Below are positions 33,449 to 38,568 of a stretch of DNA of 38,568 nucleotides, in pieces. A model generated the notes under the pieces. It was not told the origin of the DNA and made no database searches. It was given only the letters and a program-made list of their open reading frames with translations. The DNA is from Dyella sp. ASV24. GTDB lineage: Bacteria; Pseudomonadota; Gammaproteobacteria; Xanthomonadales; Rhodanobacteraceae. Made by a program: the position numbers and the translations under genes. The stretch is from NCBI RefSeq assembly GCF_016428905.1, contig NZ_JAELTQ010000032.1:1-38568 (forward strand), written 5' to 3'. Position 1 is the first letter of the stretch, and each line of letters opens with the position of its first letter.

Positions 33449-33473
33449 GTTATCCACAGAGGCTGTGGATAAC
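33449..33473. promoter_or_regulatory. Inverted pair of consensus DnaA boxes
   Basis: TTATCCACAG (33450-33459) and CTGTGGATAA (33463-33472) are head-to-head copies separated by AGG; with the flanking G and C the arms are 11 bp and perfect. Each contains the full DnaA box TTATCCACA. A further TCCACAG lies at 33441-33447. The pair is 170 bp upstream of priA and 60 bp after the AT-rich dyad. Confidence 0.7.
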
Positions 33474-33641
33474 GTGAAAAGCCCCCTGCCGTTAGTCACT
33501 TAGCTGCCCTTTCTAGATGACAGGGCAGCAAGCACCCGCAAGCCATCGCCAAGTGGCCAAACGGCCTGGCGACGCGTTTCACCCGGCTGGAATTCCGTCT
33601 GGTGCAACGGGCCGGTTACACTGGTTCGCCAAGAGGTCTTC

Positions 33642-35810
<2,169 letters not shown>

Positions 35811-35868
35811 GCACGGGACGACGCGACGGAACCTTCAATGATTCTCTTCACTTCAAAAGAGGCATCAC

Positions 35869-37173
35869 ATGGAAGGCAATGCATCGTCCAACGCACGTCC
35901 TCATGTCGTCATCATCGGCGGCGGCTTTGGCGGTCTCGCCGTGGCGCGCGAACTGGCAGACACCGACGCCCGCATCACGCTGATCGACCGACGCAATCAC
36001 CACCTTTTCCAGCCGCTGCTTTATCAAGTGGCGACCGCGGGACTGTCCGCGCCGTCCATTGCCGCACCGCTGCGGCAGATCCTTAGAAAACAAGCCAACG
36101 TCACCGTGCTGATGGACGACGCACGGGACGTCGATCTTGATCGCAAAGTGGTGAAACTTGCTCGCGGTGACGAGCCATACGACGCACTGATCGTCGCCAC
36201 TGGCGCCACGCACGCCTACTTCGGTCACGACGAATGGGAGCGTCACGCTCCAGGACTGAAAACACTCGAGGACGCGTTCGCCATCCGCCGGCGCGTGCTG
36301 GTCGCTTTTGAGCGCGCCGAGCGCGAGGAAGACCCGACGCTGCGGCAGGCATGGCTCAACTTCGTCATCGTCGGCGGCGGCGCGACCGGCGTGGAGCTGG
36401 CCGGAACCGTCGCGGAAATTGCTCGCCACACCCTGCCACGCGAATTCCGCCGTGCCGACCCACGCCGCGCCAACGTGCTGCTGGTGGAAGCCGGCCCCCG
36501 ACTGCTGCCCGCATTCGATGAAGATCTGTCGGACAAGGCACGGCGGCAGCTGGAAAAGCTCGGTGTCCAAGTGCGCCTTGGCACCTCCGTCACGGCGATT
36601 GATGGGGAAGGCGTGATGCTGGATGGAACGCCCTACGCCGCGCGCACCGTGCTGTGGGCTGCCGGTGTGGCCGCCTCGCCCTTGGGTCGCAAGCTGGGCG
36701 CCCCGCTGGATCGCGCCGGCCGCGTATTGGTGGAGCCTGATCTCAGCCTGCCGGGCCATCCCGATGTCTTCGTCATCGGCGATCTTGCCGCCGTCACCCA
36801 GGCCAACGGCAAGCCGGTTCCCGGCGTCGCGCCCGCGGCCAAACAGATGGGACATTACGTCGCCACCCTGCTCAAGGCACGCTGGCGTGGTGAAAAGACC
36901 GCGAAACCCTTTACTTACCGCGACGACGGCGCACTCGCCACCATCGGCCGCATGGCCGCGGTGGCGCAGTTTGGACGTCTGAAGCTGTCGGGAATACTCG
37001 CCTGGTGGGTCTGGCTGATCGCCCACATCGCCTTTCTCATCGGCTTCCGCAACCGTCTCGTGGTGATGCTGGACTGGGCCTGGGCGTACTGGACCTACCA
37101 ACGCCACGCCCGCATCGTCACCGGTATCGATGAACGGGCCGACGCACAAACGTCTTTGCCCAAAGACGCTTAG
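35869..37173 (+). CDS. ndh: Type II NADH dehydrogenase
   Basis: A 434-residue membrane-associated flavoprotein that passes electrons from NADH to quinone without pumping protons. The FAD site VVIIGGGFGGLAVARELA is at about 11-28 and the NADH site FVIVGGGATGVELAGTVAEI at about 164-183. A third conserved stretch, DVFVIGDLAAV, is near 302 (FAD ribityl contact). The C-terminal part has a hydrophobic hairpin (LAWWVWLIAHIAFLIGFRNR) that anchors it to the inner membrane. An AAAGAGG ribosome site precedes the ATG. It lies between priA and tal on the same strand. Confidence 0.95.
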   Translation: MEGNASSNARPHVVIIGGGFGGLAVARELADTDARITLIDRRNHHLFQPLLYQVATAGLSAPSIAAPLRQILRKQANVTVLMDDARDVDLDRKVVKLARGDEPYDALIVATGATHAYFGHDEWERHAPGLKTLEDAFAIRRRVLVAFERAEREEDPTLRQAWLNFVIVGGGATGVELAGTVAEIARHTLPREFRRADPRRANVLLVEAGPRLLPAFDEDLSDKARRQLEKLGVQVRLGTSVTAIDGEGVMLDGTPYAARTVLWAAGVAASPLGRKLGAPLDRAGRVLVEPDLSLPGHPDVFVIGDLAAVTQANGKPVPGVAPAAKQMGHYVATLLKARWRGEKTAKPFTYRDDGALATIGRMAAVAQFGRLKLSGILAWWVWLIAHIAFLIGFRNRLVVMLDWAWAYWTYQRHARIVTGIDERADAQTSLPKDA

Positions 37174-37194
37174 GGTGGAGAATCATGGTTTTCT

Positions 37195-38163
37195 ATGCCG
37201 GATAACGCCGTGTCTTCCCAACTCGAACAGCTGCGCCAGTACACCACCGTCGTCGCCGATACCGGCGACATCGAAGCCATTGCCCGCTGGCGCCCGGTGG
37301 ACGCCACCACCAACCCGTCGCTGCTGCTCAAGGCCATCGAGAACCCCAAGTTCGCGCCGGTCATCGAGGAGTCCGTGGCGTGGGCCAAGGGCAAGAGCAA
37401 CTCGCGCGAGCAACAGTTGGTGCACGCCAGCGATCACCTCGCTGTAGCTGTGGGCCGCAAGATCGTCGAACTGGTGCCGGGTCGCGTGTCCACCGAAGTG
37501 GACGCGCGCCTTTCGTTCGACGTGGATGCCTCCATCGCCAAGGCTGAGCGACTGGTGCAGTTGTATGCCGACGCGGGTGTAACGCGTGACCGCATCCTGA
37601 TCAAGCTGGCCTCCACATGGGAAGGCATCCGCGCTGCGGAACAGCTCGAGAAGCGCGGCATCAACTGCAACCTCACCCTGCTGTTCTCGTTCGAACAGGC
37701 CGTGGCCTGCGCCGAAGCTGGCGTGTTTCTGATCTCGCCGTTCGTCGGCCGCATCATGGATTGGTACGTCGCCAACACCGACACCAAGAGCTATGCGCCG
37801 GAGGAAGACCCGGGCGTGAAATCGGTACGCCGCATCTACAGCTGGTACAAGGAGCACGGCTTCCAGACTGTGGTGATGGGCGCCAGCTTCCGCAACATCG
37901 GCCAGATCCAGGCCCTTGCCGGTTGCGACCGCCTCACGATCAGCCCTGACTTGCTGGAAAAGCTGGACCAGGACACCTCACCACTGCCGCGCGCGTTGAA
38001 TGACACCGGCGCCACCCAGGCCAAGCCCAAGGCCATCACGGAAGCAGAATTCCGTTGGGGCCATAACGAGGACGCCATGGCGACGGATAAGTTGGCGGAT
38101 GGCATCCGCAAGTTTGCGGTGGATCAGCGGAAGCTGGAAAAGCTGCTGACGGCAAAGTTGTAA
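37195..38163 (+). CDS. tal: Transaldolase
   Basis: A 322-residue TalB-type enzyme of the non-oxidative pentose phosphate pathway: it moves a dihydroxyacetone unit from sedoheptulose 7-phosphate to glyceraldehyde 3-phosphate. [20 protein letters not shown] at about 12-31 and [15 protein letters not shown] are the N-terminal signatures. The Schiff-base Lys is K137 in [23 protein letters not shown] follows at about 182. The best ribosome site (GGTGGAG) is 14 bp from the ATG at 37195 but 4 bp from an out-of-frame ATG at 37185 that opens a six-codon frame. A GTG at 37213 is another possible start. It is followed by a clear terminator. Confidence 0.95.
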   Translation: MPDNAVSSQLEQLRQYTTVVADTGDIEAIARWRPVDATTNPSLLLKAIENPKFAPVIEESVAWAKGKSNSREQQLVHASDHLAVAVGRKIVELVPGRVSTEVDARLSFDVDASIAKAERLVQLYADAGVTRDRILIKLASTWEGIRAAEQLEKRGINCNLTLLFSFEQAVACAEAGVFLISPFVGRIMDWYVANTDTKSYAPEEDPGVKSVRRIYSWYKEHGFQTVVMGASFRNIGQIQALAGCDRLTISPDLLEKLDQDTSPLPRALNDTGATQAKPKAITEAEFRWGHNEDAMATDKLADGIRKFAVDQRKLEKLLTAKL

Positions 38164-38172
38164 GTGGAAATG

Positions 38173-38197
38173 GGGCCGCTTGTGAAAGCGGCCCTTT
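38173..38197 (+). terminator. Intrinsic terminator after transaldolase
   Basis: GGGCCGCTT (38173-38181) and AAGCGGCCC (38186-38194) form a perfect 9-bp stem with a GTGA loop, followed by TTT. It lies 10 bp after the stop codon. Confidence 0.8.
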
Positions 38198-38316
38198 GGC
38201 GTGGTGTGAAGCTACGGACTCACGCGGTCCCGCGGGTTTAATCGTTCACCCTGTTGGCTTGTGGCGGGTTTGGTCTTTCGATTAATTGGCTGCGCATATT
38301 GCGCCTCAGTTCTGCT

Positions 38317-38351
38317 CCCTCTCTCTTGCGGGGAGAGGATTGGGGTGAGGG
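38317..38351. repeat. Dispersed repeat, CCTCTC/GAGAGG type
   Basis: CCTCTC (38318-38323) and GAGAGG (38333-38338) flank a short GC-rich loop and run on as ATTGGGGTGAGGG. This is a commonly seen intergenic repeat of proteobacterial genomes; its minus-strand translation gives the familiar LTPILSPQERG. Dispersed status is recalled, not shown by this window. Confidence 0.6.
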
Positions 38352-38380
38352 GCGGGTGCTCGCCGCAGTGTTTCTTCTTT

Positions 38381-38413
38381 GCCGTCATCCCGGCGTAGGC
38401 CGGGATCCAGGAG
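38381..38413. repeat. Dispersed palindrome, GTCATCCCGGC type
   Basis: ATCCCGGC (38387-38394) and GCCGGGAT (38399-38406) form an 8-bp stem with a GTAG loop, flanked by GCCGTC and CCAGGAGTC. This is a widespread REP-like element in Gamma- and Betaproteobacteria (the translation DSWIPAYAGMT is its usual trace). Confidence 0.7.
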
Positions 38414-38478
38414 TCGTGAGCGCGATTGTCGCCTCGTGCGTTATCGCGATCTGGCCGCTTACGCAGCGGGCGTTTCGA

Positions 38479-38548
38479 CCTCCTGCCGGAGGCCGAGTCA
38501 CTTTTCTTTTGCTGGCCCAAAAGAAAAGTAACCCAAAGAAAATGGCCG
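38479..38548. repeat. Dispersed palindrome, ACTTTTCTTTTG type
   Basis: ACTTTTCTTTTG (38500-38511) and its exact complement (38518-38529) form a 12-bp stem with a CTGGCC loop, then read on as TAACCCAAAGAAAATGGC. A small CCTCC/GGAGG hairpin sits just before it at 38480-38492. Similar sequences recur in xanthomonad genomes (recalled). The rest of the gene-free end region 38198-38568 shows no coding signal. Confidence 0.6.
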
Positions 38549-38568
38549 TAAAGCCAACGCCCGCAGCA

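Noticed and set aside
33325-33473. Chromosomal origin oriC
   Set aside because: DnaA boxes and AT-rich DNA are present, but dnaA, dnaN, rpmH or gyrB are absent and only two perfect boxes are seen. Kept as a finding, not called an origin.
38212-38520. 102-codon open frame on the minus strand
   Set aside because: It is a translation of the dispersed palindromes (contains DSWIPAYAGMT and LTPILSPQERG), not a gene.

Overview
The window is high-GC bacterial chromosome. The gene set points to a gammaproteobacterium of the Xanthomonadales, most likely the Rhodanobacteraceae (Dyella, Rhodanobacter, Luteibacter, Frateuria type). The signs are a long TonB-dependent receptor, several TPR-sulfotransferases, a KirBac channel, a DUF3667 protein, and dispersed short palindromes at the right edge. 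The genus is an inference from protein style; no rRNA or tRNA gene is present to fix it.

Layout. 0-9.2 kb is mixed housekeeping and membrane genes: a truncated MFS exporter divergent from a LysR regulator with a good T-N11-A operator, cardiolipin synthase, a second MFS protein, nicotinamidase, a CPxCG zinc-ribbon protein, a lipoprotein, a solitary PIN protein, a YgjP-type metallopeptidase, an inward-rectifier K+ channel and a quinone oxidoreductase. 9.3-19.7 kb is the most distinctive part: one short sulfotransferase, one TPR/aspartyl beta-hydroxylase, three TPR-sulfotransferases and one large TonB-dependent receptor, arranged on both strands. 20-25.7 kb holds an AMP nucleosidase, a DegV protein, a DUF4124 protein, a noncoding array of about 116-bp repeats rich in DnaA-box-like words, an SDR, a small lipoprotein and an orphan ABC ATPase. 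25.7-28.5 kb is a cobalamin riboswitch followed by metE. 28.5-33.2 kb has sppA, a MATE exporter and a DUF3667 membrane protein. 33.2-38.2 kb has an unusual noncoding segment (CRP/Clp-type site, AT-rich inverted repeat, inverted pair of consensus DnaA boxes), then priA, ndh and transaldolase. The last 400 bp are a cluster of dispersed palindromic repeats.

How the genes may work together. The sulfotransferase/beta-hydroxylase/receptor block reads as a possible protein- or ligand-modification island around an outer-membrane receptor. The TPRs would be substrate-holding modules, and PAPS- and 2-oxoglutarate-dependent domains would do the chemistry. This is inference; no precursor peptide was found. 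MetE under a B12 riboswitch implies a B12-dependent methionine synthase elsewhere in the genome. The two best candidates for something undescribed are this modification block and the 116-bp repeat array with invariant TATCCACAGG and TCCACA-N5-TGTGGA words.
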